Positions 32,361-42,800 of a stretch of 64,000 bases of DNA are shown here, one piece after another. A program made the translations under genes and the position numbers. The stretch is from Lacipirellula parvula. Its GTDB lineage: Bacteria; Planctomycetota; Planctomycetia; Pirellulales; Lacipirellulaceae. A model generated the notes under the pieces. The model was not told where the DNA came from, searched no databases, and saw only the letters and a program-made list of their open reading frames with translations. Numbering within the stretch: the first letter of the stretch is position 1; the number at the start of each line of letters is the position of its first letter. Where the stretch lies: NCBI RefSeq assembly GCF_009177095.1, contig NZ_AP021861.1, positions 6,616,501-6,680,500 of the forward strand. Reading direction: 5' to 3'.

Positions 32361-34022
32361 CTACGAAACCTCGAGGCTCTTCACGCCGCCGGTTCGCAGC
32401 GCCGCCGTCAAGCAGCGGTCGGCCGTTTCGAGCAGGCTCACCGCGCGAAAGTTTTTCGCCGGCGTCGCCGCCCACGCCACGCCCGCGCCGGCAATCACCG
32501 GCGTCAACTGCTCGCGGCGAACGAGCGGCTCGACCAGCGCCCGCAACTCATCGTGCAGATGCCGGGCCGCCGTCACCGCTTCGTGCCGATCACGCCCAGG
32601 CAACATTACGACGCGACGCAACGGGCCCAGTCGCTCGACCGTGAGATGCGGGTCGGCCGCGCGGCACGCGCGATCGAGATAGCGCTCCAGGAGTCCCTCT
32701 TCGAGCGTGCTCAACAATTCCGATGGCTGGAACGCGACGATCGCCAGTCCCACCGGCCGCCGCAACGAACGGCAGCGCCCCACTTCCAGCGTGAGCCGCG
32801 TTTCCAAGTCGCTCGTCCCAGCCAACGCCGCTTGACTCGCTGCGGTGCGACTTGCCGCGACGGCGAATGGGTTGGAATCCTCGGCGCTCGCAGCAGCACT
32901 TGGAGCTTGAGCTTCCGCCGCGACAGCCGCCGTCGTCCCGCGATAAAAATCTTCAAACGACGCCCGCAGCTGCCGCGCCAACGCCATCGCTTGCGTCTCG
33001 CGGCAATCGCCTTCAATCGGATTGGCCGCTTCGTTCGCCAACCCGCGGCTCAGCGGCGCCGCCACCGACTCGGCCACGCGCGACATCTGTTCGTGCGCTT
33101 GCACGATGATCTGCAAGTAATCTTCGCCGCCGGCGAGCGGCAGCGACAACACGCCCGCCAGTTGCCGTACCTTCGGCTCGAGCGTGGCGATCAAGTCGTT
33201 CAGCTTTGATTTGTCGAGTTCGCAGTAAGCTTCGCCCGCGTCGAGCAGGTCGGGCAGCACGCTCAACCGTCGCTGGCCGATGAGCTGCGCGAACAGTTCC
33301 GCCAGATGGAGCACCCGCACCAGGTGGGCATGCTCCGCCTTGTTGTGAGCCCAGTACCGAATGTCTTGCTCAGCGCCGATCGCCGTGACGAGCAGCGGCG
33401 GCAAGTTCCACCGTTTCAATAATCCCGCCGTCAACTGGCGATGATCGAAGCCCAACGACTCGCGTTCCAGCGCAGCAAGATCCGACTGCGACGCAATCGC
33501 CTCGCTCAACAGCGCCGCGTACGGCTCGCGAAATTCGCTCAGCAGCACCAGCACGCCAATGTCTTGCAGCAACCCGGCGAGAAACGCATCATCGCCCGGC
33601 TTCCCAAATAACTGTTCGCTAATCTCGCGGGCCGACACGGCCCGCACAAGCGACGTCTTCCAATACCAATCAAGCTGGTCGCGAGCCGCCGACAGGAACA
33701 ACCCCTCAGGCAAGCTGAACCCAAGCGCCAGCAACTTGAGCGGCTTGATCCCCAACAGCGCCAGCGCCTGGTTGAGATCGCTCACCTCGCGCGGCAGCCC
33801 GAACAGCGAGCTGTTCACCACCCGCAGAATCTTCACCGTCAGCGCCGGGTCACGCTCGATGCACTCCTTGAGAGCGTGCACGTCGACCCGCGGCGATTCC
33901 GTGAGCCGCAACACCTCGACCGCGACGGCCGGCAACGTAAACAGCGCTCCGGCGCGGCCGACAATTTGGTCGAGCGCGTCGGGGTACGTTGGCGTCACGG
34001 AGGCAGGTGTCGAGGCGGGCAT
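32361..34022 (-). CDS. HDOD-domain signalling protein with a degenerate GGDEF-like C-terminus
   Basis: A 553-residue cytosolic protein. Residues about 15-230 are an HDOD domain: LFTLPAVAVEVLRLTESPRV, LTVKILRVVNSSLFGLPREV and ALALLGIKPLKLLALGFSLP are all diagnostic. The last 150 residues have the outline of a GGDEF domain (RLTLEVGRCRSLRRPVGLAI; VIAGAGVAWAA; LLETADRCLTAALRTGGVKS) but no GG(D/E)EF signature, so diguanylate cyclase activity is unlikely. HDOD proteins act as scaffolds in signalling, chemotaxis and stress; a role as a c-di-GMP-independent regulator is inference. The start follows the family N-terminus; longer frames to 34190 are Arg-rich and unlikely. Confidence 0.87.
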   Translation of the reverse strand: MPASTPASVTPTYPDALDQIVGRAGALFTLPAVAVEVLRLTESPRVDVHALKECIERDPALTVKILRVVNSSLFGLPREVSDLNQALALLGIKPLKLLALGFSLPEGLFLSAARDQLDWYWKTSLVRAVSAREISEQLFGKPGDDAFLAGLLQDIGVLVLLSEFREPYAALLSEAIASQSDLAALERESLGFDHRQLTAGLLKRWNLPPLLVTAIGAEQDIRYWAHNKAEHAHLVRVLHLAELFAQLIGQRRLSVLPDLLDAGEAYCELDKSKLNDLIATLEPKVRQLAGVLSLPLAGGEDYLQIIVQAHEQMSRVAESVAAPLSRGLANEAANPIEGDCRETQAMALARQLRASFEDFYRGTTAAVAAEAQAPSAAASAEDSNPFAVAASRTAASQAALAGTSDLETRLTLEVGRCRSLRRPVGLAIVAFQPSELLSTLEEGLLERYLDRACRAADPHLTVERLGPLRRVVMLPGRDRHEAVTAARHLHDELRALVEPLVRREQLTPVIAGAGVAWAATPAKNFRAVSLLETADRCLTAALRTGGVKSLEVS

Positions 34023-34377
34023 ACGGCGGGAGCGGGGACTAACGCGGCGGCGAAAACGCCATCGCGCGGCGGGGAATTCAGCAATGCGCAAGTGTAGCTC
34101 ATAGTGGAGAACCGCCATGTCGCCGCCTGCCTTCGTCGGCACGCGCCTGCCGCTGCTAGCACGACCGCTACAACCGCCCCACGACGGCACGTCGCCCTGC
34201 TCCCCCTAGCCCCGGGCTCCGCCCGGGGGTCGCCAACCATTCCGGTAACCGTTGCCCCACGTAACGCTCCCCCCGGGCGAAGCCCGGGGCTAGAAGCGCC
34301 TCACACACACCGAGGTGCCCTAGGGCCCCTCTCCGACCCGCAGTACAATCACCCGCCGCCCTTCGCTCGCCTCAAGG
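34023..34377. other. Divergent promoter region between the HDOD and CBM9-like genes
   Basis: 355 bp between divergent starts. The central part is the family B repeat copy B2. No clear -35/-10 pair stands out for either gene. Confidence 0.5.
34207..34292. repeat. Palindromic repeat, family B (copy B2)
   Basis: Arms TAGCCCCGGGCTCCGCCCGG and its near-complement; the interior includes ACCATTCCGGTAACCGTTGC, a diverged form of the interior seen in other copies. Confidence 0.88.
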
Positions 34378-35925
34378 ATGACGCCAGCCATGCCCCCGTG
34401 CTCTCATCGCTCCCACTCGCTCCTCGCGCTGCTTCTAGCCGCTTGCGGCTTAGCGATCTCCCTCGCATTTGCGCCATCCATCGCCCACGCTCAAGCAACC
34501 TTCGCCGAAGAAGTCGCCCAAGCGAGCTACAGCGAGCCGATCGATAGCAAGCCGATTGTCGCGGGCGGCGAAGTCGACGCGGCCGCCGTCGCCAAGCAAG
34601 CCGAAGAGATCGAAATCATTCGCCAACTCGCCCGCCATCGCGGCGGCCAACCGGCCGCTCTCGCGCAACTCATCCAAATGGCGCGACCTTTCAGCGACGA
34701 CGTCGCCGCTGAACTGATCGACGAACTCGCCACGGCCCACCTGCAAGCCGGCGAACTCAACCTCGCCGCCGAGACCCGCCGCGTCCTCTCCGAGCAATAC
34801 CCCGGCACGCCGCGGGCGCAAGACGCCCTCCTCTGGTTGGTGCGTCTGTACGCGAGCAGCGAGATGGTTCACGCCCATCGCGAGCCTTCGCAAGCCGCGC
34901 AAGACATGCTGCAACAACTCCCCGCCAACGCCGACCTCGCGAACGCCCGCACTAACAACGCGATCGTCCCGAAGCAGCGCCGCAAGCCGAAGAACGTCGC
35001 GGATGCCGCCAGCCAACCCGCCGCGCCCTACGCGGTTCACTTGGCGTCGCAATCGATGGACCGCCATCCCGAACTCGCCGACAGCGCGCCCCTCGCCTAC
35101 CAACGGGCCGTCGCTGCGCGTCTCGCGGGCGAACAGAAATCCGCGCACGCTTACCTATCGCCGCTGAAGCATCGCCGCCCCGGCGACCCCTGGGGCGACG
35201 CCGCCCGCATGGAGTCCTGGCTCGAAAGCGGCGCCAAAGATCGCGCGCCCAAGCCGACGGCCGCCGTTGCCTTCGCGGACAATCCGCCGAAGCTCGACGG
35301 CATCCTTGCCGAACCCTTCTGGCAGCTCGCCCTCCCCATGCCGCTGCAAGCGAACGACGCACCGGCCGCTCGCGATGAAGGAGTCGAACTCGCCGCTGCC
35401 GAACAGCCGCTCGCGCCGCAATCGCCCGCGACGCCCCTGCCCGCCAGCCAAGTGCAACTTGCCTACGACCGCGAATACCTCTACATCGCGATCGTCTGCG
35501 AGAAAGCCCCCACCGGCGACTACCCCGCGAGCGCCGGGCCGCGCCCGCGCGACGGAGCGATCGCCTCGGCCGACCACGTCTGCGTTCGCCTCGATCTCGA
35601 CCGCGATTATGCGTCTTACTACGAGTTGCTGGTCGACGCCCGCGGCTGGACCGCCGAACGCTGCTGGGGCGATGCGGGTTGGAACCCAGAGTGGTACGTC
35701 GCCGCCGCCGAAGCGAACGCCGCCAGCTCGCGCTGGATTGTGGAGGCCGCGATCCCCTGGAGCGCACTCACGACGAAGCACCCGAAGAGCGGCCAAGCCT
35801 GGGCCTGCTCGCTCCACCGCATGACGCCGAACGCGACCGACGGCACTCCGACGCAGCAATCGTGGCAAGGCCCCGCGAACCAACCCGAAAGTCCCGCCCA
35901 CTTCGGCGTGCTGCAGTTCGAGTAG
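34378..35925 (+). CDS. Secreted protein with TPR-like repeats and a CBM9-like domain
   Basis: A 515-residue exported protein with signal peptide LLALLLAACGLAISLAFAPS ending at AHA-QA. Residues about 60-290 are Ala/Leu helical pairs consistent with tetratricopeptide-like repeats (ELIDELATAHLQAGELNLAA, DALLWLVRLYASSEM). Residues about 300-515 resemble the family 9 carbohydrate-binding (DOMON-like) fold: PKLDGILAEPFWQLALPMPL at the start, then QLAYDREYLYIAIVCEK, DHVCVRLDLDRDYASYYELL and WIVEAAIPWSAL. Such domains often bind sugars or occur on heme/sugar-binding envelope proteins. The ligand is unknown. A family B repeat follows the stop. Confidence 0.75.
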   Translation: MTPAMPPCSHRSHSLLALLLAACGLAISLAFAPSIAHAQATFAEEVAQASYSEPIDSKPIVAGGEVDAAAVAKQAEEIEIIRQLARHRGGQPAALAQLIQMARPFSDDVAAELIDELATAHLQAGELNLAAETRRVLSEQYPGTPRAQDALLWLVRLYASSEMVHAHREPSQAAQDMLQQLPANADLANARTNNAIVPKQRRKPKNVADAASQPAAPYAVHLASQSMDRHPELADSAPLAYQRAVAARLAGEQKSAHAYLSPLKHRRPGDPWGDAARMESWLESGAKDRAPKPTAAVAFADNPPKLDGILAEPFWQLALPMPLQANDAPAARDEGVELAAAEQPLAPQSPATPLPASQVQLAYDREYLYIAIVCEKAPTGDYPASAGPRPRDGAIASADHVCVRLDLDRDYASYYELLVDARGWTAERCWGDAGWNPEWYVAAAEANAASSRWIVEAAIPWSALTTKHPKSGQAWACSLHRMTPNATDGTPTQQSWQGPANQPESPAHFGVLQFE

Positions 35926-35949
35926 CAACAACCGTCGCCGCAACGCACC

Positions 35950-36043
35950 TAGCCCCGGGCTCCGCCCGGGGGGGGTGAGCTTCCATTCCGTTTGGCGACG
36001 TCGCGCGCTGTGGTAACCGACCCCCAGGCGGAGCCCAGGGCTA
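35950..36043. repeat. Palindromic repeat, family B (copy B3)
   Basis: Arms TAGCCCCGGGCTCCGCCCGG and near-complement GGCGGAGCCCAGGGCTA. The interior, GCTTCCATTCCGTTTGGCGA, is the reverse complement of the interior in B5-B7, so this copy is inverted relative to them. The rest of the 347-bp spacer is the blaI promoter region. Confidence 0.9.
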
Positions 36044-36187
36044 GTAACTACTCCATCCAGCGAAGCGCAATCATCCGCGTTCGTTTCTCTTCGTGCCTCG
36101 GTCCGTATCTTCGCGCCTCAGTGGTTGCATCCCCCCGAACGCTGAGTTTGTGCTTCTGCCCCCCCACAAACTTTCTCCAAAATTCCG

Positions 36188-36220
36188 TCGACTCGCTTTA
36201 TTCTAATTCGTTAGAATTAG
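36188..36220 (+). promoter_or_regulatory. BlaI-type operator overlapping a promoter
   Basis: Two overlapping perfect palindromes, TTCTAATTCGTTAGAA (36201-36216) and CTAATTCGTTAGAATTAG (36203-36220). They overlay a possible -10 TAGAAT (36212-36217) with -35 TCGACT 18 nt upstream. BlaI/MecI repressors bind such dyads, so autoregulation of blaI and the M56 gene is likely. Confidence 0.65.
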
Positions 36221-36272
36221 CGCCAACACGCCGCCGACGGCCCAACGGCCGCCACCCAGGAGGACCAGCACG

Positions 36273-36689
36273 ATGCCCCGCGCCCCCAGCCCCCACCCCA
36301 CCGACGTCGAGCTTGAAATCCTCCAGGCCCTCTGGAATCACGGCCCCTGCTCGCTCAGCGTCGTGTGTGAAACGCTCCGCACCGAGCGTGAAGTCGCCGC
36401 TACCACCGTCGCCACGATGCTCCGCGTGATGAGCGACAAACAACTCGTTAAGCGAACCGGCAGCGGCCGCGGCGCCACGTGGAGCGCCGTCGTCACCCAA
36501 CAACGGACCGAAGCCGGCATGGTCGGCGCCCTCGTCGACCGCCTCTTCGCCGGCGCCGCCGACCGCCTCGCCGCCCATCTCGTCGAAGGGGGACAGCTCA
36601 ACCCCACGCAATTGGCCGAACTCCGCCAATTGATCGATCAGCAATCCAAAAGCACAACCACGAAGCCGCGAAAGCACAAAGAAAAATGA
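36273..36689 (+). CDS. blaI: BlaI/MecI-family transcriptional repressor
   Basis: A 138-residue winged-helix repressor. It starts PHPTDVELEILQALWNHGPC, has VAATTVATMLRVMSDKQLVK (recognition helix region) and a dimerisation part RTEAGMVGALVDRLFAGAAD. In the BlaI/BlaR1 scheme, the membrane M56 protein triggers cleavage or release of the repressor. A ribosome-binding site AGGAGG lies 9 nt before the ATG. The last dozen residues (STTTKPRKHKEK) are encoded by a dispersed repeat sequence and look added. The 2,046-residue M56 gene follows after 115 bp, and a matching operator lies upstream. Confidence 0.93.
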   Translation: MPRAPSPHPTDVELEILQALWNHGPCSLSVVCETLRTEREVAATTVATMLRVMSDKQLVKRTGSGRGATWSAVVTQQRTEAGMVGALVDRLFAGAADRLAAHLVEGGQLNPTQLAELRQLIDQQSKSTTTKPRKHKEK

Positions 36690-36760
36690 CGAAGCCCGAA
36701 TGACGAATGAAAGTCGCTTGCGTCCCTCATTCGTCATTCGGATTTCGTCATTCGTCATTA
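36654..36760. repeat. Composite inverted repeat at the blaI 3' end
   Basis: AACCACGAAGCCGCGAAAGC (coding the BlaI tail) is followed by an inverted pair built from ATGACGAA and TTCGTCAT motifs (36686-36760). It separates blaI from the M56 gene. Confidence 0.7.
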
Positions 36761-36804
36761 ACTCCTCAAACGCCAGCTCACTCTTCCCCTACGGGACTGT
36801 CGCC

Positions 36805-39800
36805 ATGAACGCCTCGCTCTGGCAACTCGCCGGTTGGACGATGATTCACTCGCTCTGGATCGGCGCCGCCGTCGCCCTCGCCGGCGGCATCGTGCGTCTC
36901 GCCGCCCGCCGCGCCGCACCGAGCACCCGCTACGCAATCAGCCTCGTGACGCTCGCGGCCCTCGCGATTTCCCCCCTCGCCGCCGCCACGTGGCTCAGCG
37001 TGAACGGCGTGCCCATGATTAACACTGTCCTGCTCCCTCCCCCTGGAGGGGAGGGCTGGGGAGGGGGGCAGCCAGCCGTTAATGGCATGCAGTTCGCCAA
37101 AGCGATAGAGAATGCTCAAGGTGCAGGGCAGTCCGCGTACCCGCTTCTTCACCCCTCCCTAACCCTCCCCCTCAAGGGGAGGGAACCAGAAGAAATTGAA
37201 AACGCTACCGAGCAATCTGGGGCGCCAACCTCTCTCGTCATCGACCTCGCCCACTCCGATCCCTCGCCCCCGTACTCCGGGGAGAGGTTAGGTGAGGGGC
37301 AGAACCTGCTAACGTCGATGCCTCCCGCCGCCGCAAGCGTCTTCCCCAACGCCACGGTCGAGAATCCCTCCCCTACCCCCTCCCTTCCAGGGAGGGGAAC
37401 CCACTTCCCCACCGATCACCAGTCACCGCTCACCGAATACCTCTCCCGCCTCGCCGCCGCCATCCCCTACCTCCCCATCCTCTGGCTCGTCGGCGCCCCG
37501 CTCACCTTCACGCTCCTCGCCGCCGGCCTCGTCGGCTCCGAACGCCTTCGCCGCCGCGCGACGCCACTCGTCGCCGGCCCGGCCTTCGACGCCTGCCAGC
37601 GGATGCGCACCGCCCTCCGCATTTCGCGCCGCGTCGCGCTCGCCGCATGCGACGGCGTCGCCCAACCGGTCCTCGTCGGCGTCTTTCGCCCGCTCATCCT
37701 GCTGCCGACCGCCGCCCTCGCCGGTTGGACGCCCGAGCAACTCGACATGATCTTGCTCCACGAACTCGCCCACGTCCGCCGCTGGGACAACCTCGTCAAC
37801 CTGCTGCAGCGAATTATCGAGTCGCTACTCTTCTATCACCCCGCCGTCTGGATCCTCAGCCGGCAAGTTCGCCACGACCGCGAAGAATGCTGCGACGCGA
37901 CGGTGATTCGCCACACCGATCAGCCGCACCAATATGCCGAACTGCTCGTCTCGATCGCCGCCGCCCTACGAGGCGGCCCAGCCCCCTCGCTTGCCGTGGC
38001 CAGCGCGATGGCCAGCCACCCCCTCGCCGGCCGCATCCGCCGGATCCTCAACATCGAGGCCGAACCAATGCGCATCACCCGTCGCACGCTCGCCGCCACG
38101 CTCTTGCTCCCGCTCCTCCTCGCCGGCGCCATCCTCTACAGCGGCGCGAACGCGCAAAATCCCCCTCCCTCGCAGGGAGGGGCCAGGGGAGGGATTCCCG
38201 ATGCTAGCCAACCGAGTACGCTCGCCAGTGACGAGCAAACGGACAAGAACATCGTCCCAACATCCAAGCTATCGTCCTTGGAAGCAAAAGCTCCCGCAGC
38301 GCTCACGCAGGCTCTCGCCGACGTCCAAAAAAACAAAGAGGCGTTACTCGCAGCGCAACAGCAATTACAGGCAGCTCAAGCCGACACAAAGTTAAGCAAT
38401 GATGAAATGGTTGAGCGATTGCTTTTAAAAAGGTTGGATGAAGACGAAACGCACCAAATCCTCACGCAGCAATCTGCTGCGATCAAGTCCCAGCTAGAGA
38501 ACTGGCTGGCGGCCGGCGTCTCCAGCGACGACGCGGGAGTGAAGCAACTCAAAGATTCCTTGGCAAAGGTCGATGCCGAAATCGCTGAGTGCCGGCAGTC
38601 GATTCGAGCGAAGGTCGAAGGCGGGATGTCCCTAGGAAATGACGATTATCGTAGAAACGTCCGAGAAGCGATTCGTAACGACGAAGCCAATCGCGCGCGG
38701 CAGCTCATCTTCGAACGCCAAAACGAGTTCCGCAATTCGCTCAGTCGGCTCGCTAACCTCACCGTCGCCGTGAACGCCAATGGCCCTGGTCCCTCAAGCC
38801 AGCCTGCCGCAGCCAACAACGCCCCCGCAACCGCCAGCGCCCCGTCCGCCGCCGCGCCGACCGCAACCGAAGATGCCCCCGTCTATCTGATGACACATCC
38901 CCTCGACAAATTCCCCGAGAACGTCGACATGCGGCGTTGGATGGAGATCGTTACTTCAGATCCACGCATCGAAATCCAATGGCAACCAGCGGAAAAACGA
39001 TTCGTAGTTGCCGCCCCCAAGAGCGGCCATGAGCAATTCACGGCTCTACTTGCAGCCGCCCGCAAGTCGATGGCTGCCGGCGAAGAACCTTCTGCCAACG
39101 CAGAAGTCTCCCAACTCCAAACCGAAATCCGCAACATCGAAGCGGAAATTCGCAAAACGCAAGAAGATCTCACAAACCTCGAAGTCTTCAGGCAGCTGGC
39201 GGTTGAAGGCGCATCGTCACCGGCGCTGATTGAGCAAGCGATCGCCTTAGAACTTGAAAAGAACGAAACGCTGAAGAGCTTCAACAATCGTCTCCTCGAC
39301 ATCGATCGCTTCGTTGCGTCGGAGGAATCACAGCTGGCTGACGATGCGACCGACCAAGAGCGCGAGACGATTGCCAACCTCGGCGCCCTCCGCAAAACGA
39401 CGGCCGCAAAACGCGACGCTTACCGAACCGAAGCGGCAAAGAAGCTGCGCGACCGCATCGCCAAAATGCCAAATGAAGCCCTCCGCTCCGCGACTATCGA
39501 GTACAACATCCGCCGTAAAGTCGTCGACCGCAAGCTCGCCGAGCATCAACAAGAACTGGATGCAGCCCGCCAGAGGCTCATGCAACTCGGCGTCGACAAC
39601 CACATCCCTACCCTGCGAGACGAAATCCGCAACCTCGAAGTGCTCGCCGCCAGGGCTCAAGAGGAAGTGGTCAATCTCGAACTCTACAAGCAAATCGACG
39701 GCTACGGCCGTCACCCCGGCAGCGGCGAACTCGACCAAGCTATCGCCAAAGAAATGGAGCAAGACCCGACCGTCAACGAACTACGCCAAAAACTGTTCGA

Positions 39801-42800
39801 GCAACAAAGGCAACTTCAAACGCAACTCGCCGAATCGAAGAACCCCAACTCCTCGGCAATCAAAAAGCTGCGATCTGCCGTTCAACTGACCGAAGCCGAG
39901 CTAGCCAAGCACGTACAGCAACTCGAGAAGTCGCTACGCAAGAAGCTTGCCCACATCCCCGCTGATGCGAAAGCGCAGGCCGAAGCCGAGTACAACACCC
40001 GCTACCAAGCCGCGAAGGAGAATCTCGCCAAGCACCAGCAGAACCTAGCCGCAGCCAAGACGAAGCTGGCGGAACATGCATCGAGCGAGAATATCCCTAG
40101 CTCGCCGAACCAAGGCGCCGCCCCGCGAGATCCCGCGCTGCAGCCGCTCCTCACGCCGGAAGACGTTCTCAAAAAGACGCTCACAGACACCCGCCAACGA
40201 CTCGCGGACCGACTCGCAACAGCCAAAGAACATGGCGCCGGCGGAGTCCCTGAATCTCAAGGTCTTGGCGAGCCCTCCCTCACTCTGCGGGAGAAGATTC
40301 CAGCCTGGAAAGCGATGAATGAAGCCCGTTTGAAAGCGGAAGACGGCCCCGCCCCCGATTCGCCGGCCCCAAACGCCGCCCACATCGAAAATCCCGCCAA
40401 CAACGCCCAACCAACCGCCAACGCCCCCGACATCGCGTCAGCTCAAGCGCCAAATCCGTCCACCGATGCTTGGTCGGCCCCGCCAACCGCTGCATCACCG
40501 GCATGGAATACTCCCGCCCCTAGCCTCGCCCCCACCGACCCGGCAAGCAATCCATGGGGCCATGCTGCGCCGCAGTCCACCGATGCCTCCTCCCCTCCCG
40601 CAATCAACCCGCAAATCGTTCCGCAGTCCGCGAACCAGCCCGCGCGCGAATCTTCGGCATGGAACCAAAACACCACGGACCCGTACGCAGGCGTCGCCCA
40701 AACATCCCCCTTCGCGCCTCCCTACCACGCCAACTACGCCACCAACGGCGGCATCCCCGCGGACTTCAACGGCCTCGCCAACGCGGCCAAGAACAAACAC
40801 GACGGATCCATCACTTGGGACGAGGCCTTCACCACCCTCCACGTCTACGGCCCGGCCAACCTCCACGCTCAAGTCCAACTCTATCTGCAGTGGCTCAGCA
40901 CCAAAGACACGACAAATCCGCCATCCAACCTCGACCTCAAGGCGATCACGGGGCGACATCGAAAAACAAACTACGAACTCCGCAAAGGCTCGCGTCCGAT
41001 CGTCGAAGCGTGGTTCGCCGAGCACCCCTCCCACGGCCTGAGCTACCACATTGCCGAGCCCAACGAAGCCCCGAGCCTCGTCGCCCGCGGCCCGCAAGAA
41101 GCGCACGAGCAGCTGATGGCCGCGCTCGTGAATCTGGGAATCCTGCGCTCGACGAGCGGCGAACCACCGCAACCTTCAGCGCCAACGGCCACACCGCCGC
41201 AATCGCCCTCCTTCCCCACCCTCGAACACCAAAAACTCGCCGACCGCGCGTACAAACTCCTCGGCCTCGAACTCGAACCGCTCAATCCGAAAGACCTGGA
41301 GCGAGTCAAGAAGCTCGGTTACACGGGCGGATTGAAAGTCACTCAATGCACGCCCCTGATCCGAAATTCCAACCCCGAACTCCGCGGCGGCTTGTTGGTC
41401 GGCCTCCATGTTTGGCCCGTCACCGACTTCGCGTCGCTCAATGAAGTTCTGCAACGCCCCGACTTGGCTGAACTTGAGCCGCTGAAATACTACGCGATCA
41501 TCAAAAATGAATCGACGACTAGCAGCGCCGAGCAGCCCGACCTCTTGATCTCCGGCCGCCTGCCAATCGACGCCGCGATTCTCGATTCAATCAAACAGAC
41601 GGCCGCGACAACGAATTCGACCGAACCAGATTCGCCGCGCGACCCAGCCCTCGCAATGAGCCCCGTCGGCGATCTCAGTCACTACTCGGATGTTGCGGGC
41701 GGCCCTGGTTCCGCAAACCAGGGTGGCGCAGCCCCAGGGAGCATCCCTGCCAACGCCATCATGTCCTCGAGCGACTTTGAGCCAATTTCCGTAATACAAG
41801 CGCCAACCACGCAGAAGACGGGGCTCACGGGCGAAACCACGACAACCGCCTACCTCAAAGTGGATTTCGACCGTCTCTCCGGCGCATCGGCCAGCGCTGG
41901 CGGGCGAACCACGCCGCAAGAAATCCAGCGCAACGCCATGAACTGCCTGACGTTTGTCAAAAGCCCAAATGTCCTGCGAGCGGCTCTGAATGCCGTCACG
42001 CCCAAAAACTTTACCATCACCTGGAGCGCCGACGCCGTCGAACAACTGCAAGAACGCTTGAGCGCCTCCTTCCCGGGCGATGGCGAGATTCTCGAGCTGA
42101 AACTAAAAGGCGATGAAAAAATCCCCGGCAACGAGATCCTCTTACAAGCAATCATCGACGCCTTTATCGCCGCGATGAAGACTCCGCCGGGAACCTCGGC
42201 CGACGCCAACGCAGCGCCCACCCCACCGACCGGCACGGCCAGCGAGCCCACTTTCCTCTACGACGGCAAAACCTTCGAACAGTGGCGCGATCTCTGGAAA
42301 CTGGAGCTCAACCCCAAACGTCGCGTCGAGGCGATCAAGGCGCTCACCGCCTTCAACCGCGCCGGCCGCGGCCGCGAAGCCGCCGACGCCGTGTTTGAAG
42401 TCGCGAGCCAGTACGACTTCGGCAATTACGCCTCCAGCAACGACGACGATCAAGTGAAGTTAACCGTCATCAAACTTTGCACGGACAGCTACGGCAATCA
42501 ACTTGCCACCACCGACTGGATTCCTGCGCTGGAGAAAGTCCTCAAGAAAGACCCCAAACAAAACAAAGGACTCGCCCTCTGGCTGCTATCGGAATTGCAG
42601 GACACCAGCGACGAAGCGAAAGCAGCATTGCAGACGCTGGCGACGAATGAGGATCCCGAAATTCGCGACGCAGCCGAAGCAGCGCGGACGTGGCCCGAGA
42701 AGCTGCTCGAAAAACTCATGAAAGCCGACGCCGACGGCGATCAGCAACTTAGTAACCAGGAAGTGATCGACGCCAAAATACTTAGTGCGCCCAACTTCAA

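Noticed and set aside
32361-34022. HD-GYP or active GGDEF enzyme
   Set aside because: No HD-GYP residues and no GG(D/E)EF signature; the N-terminal part is HDOD, a non-catalytic relative.
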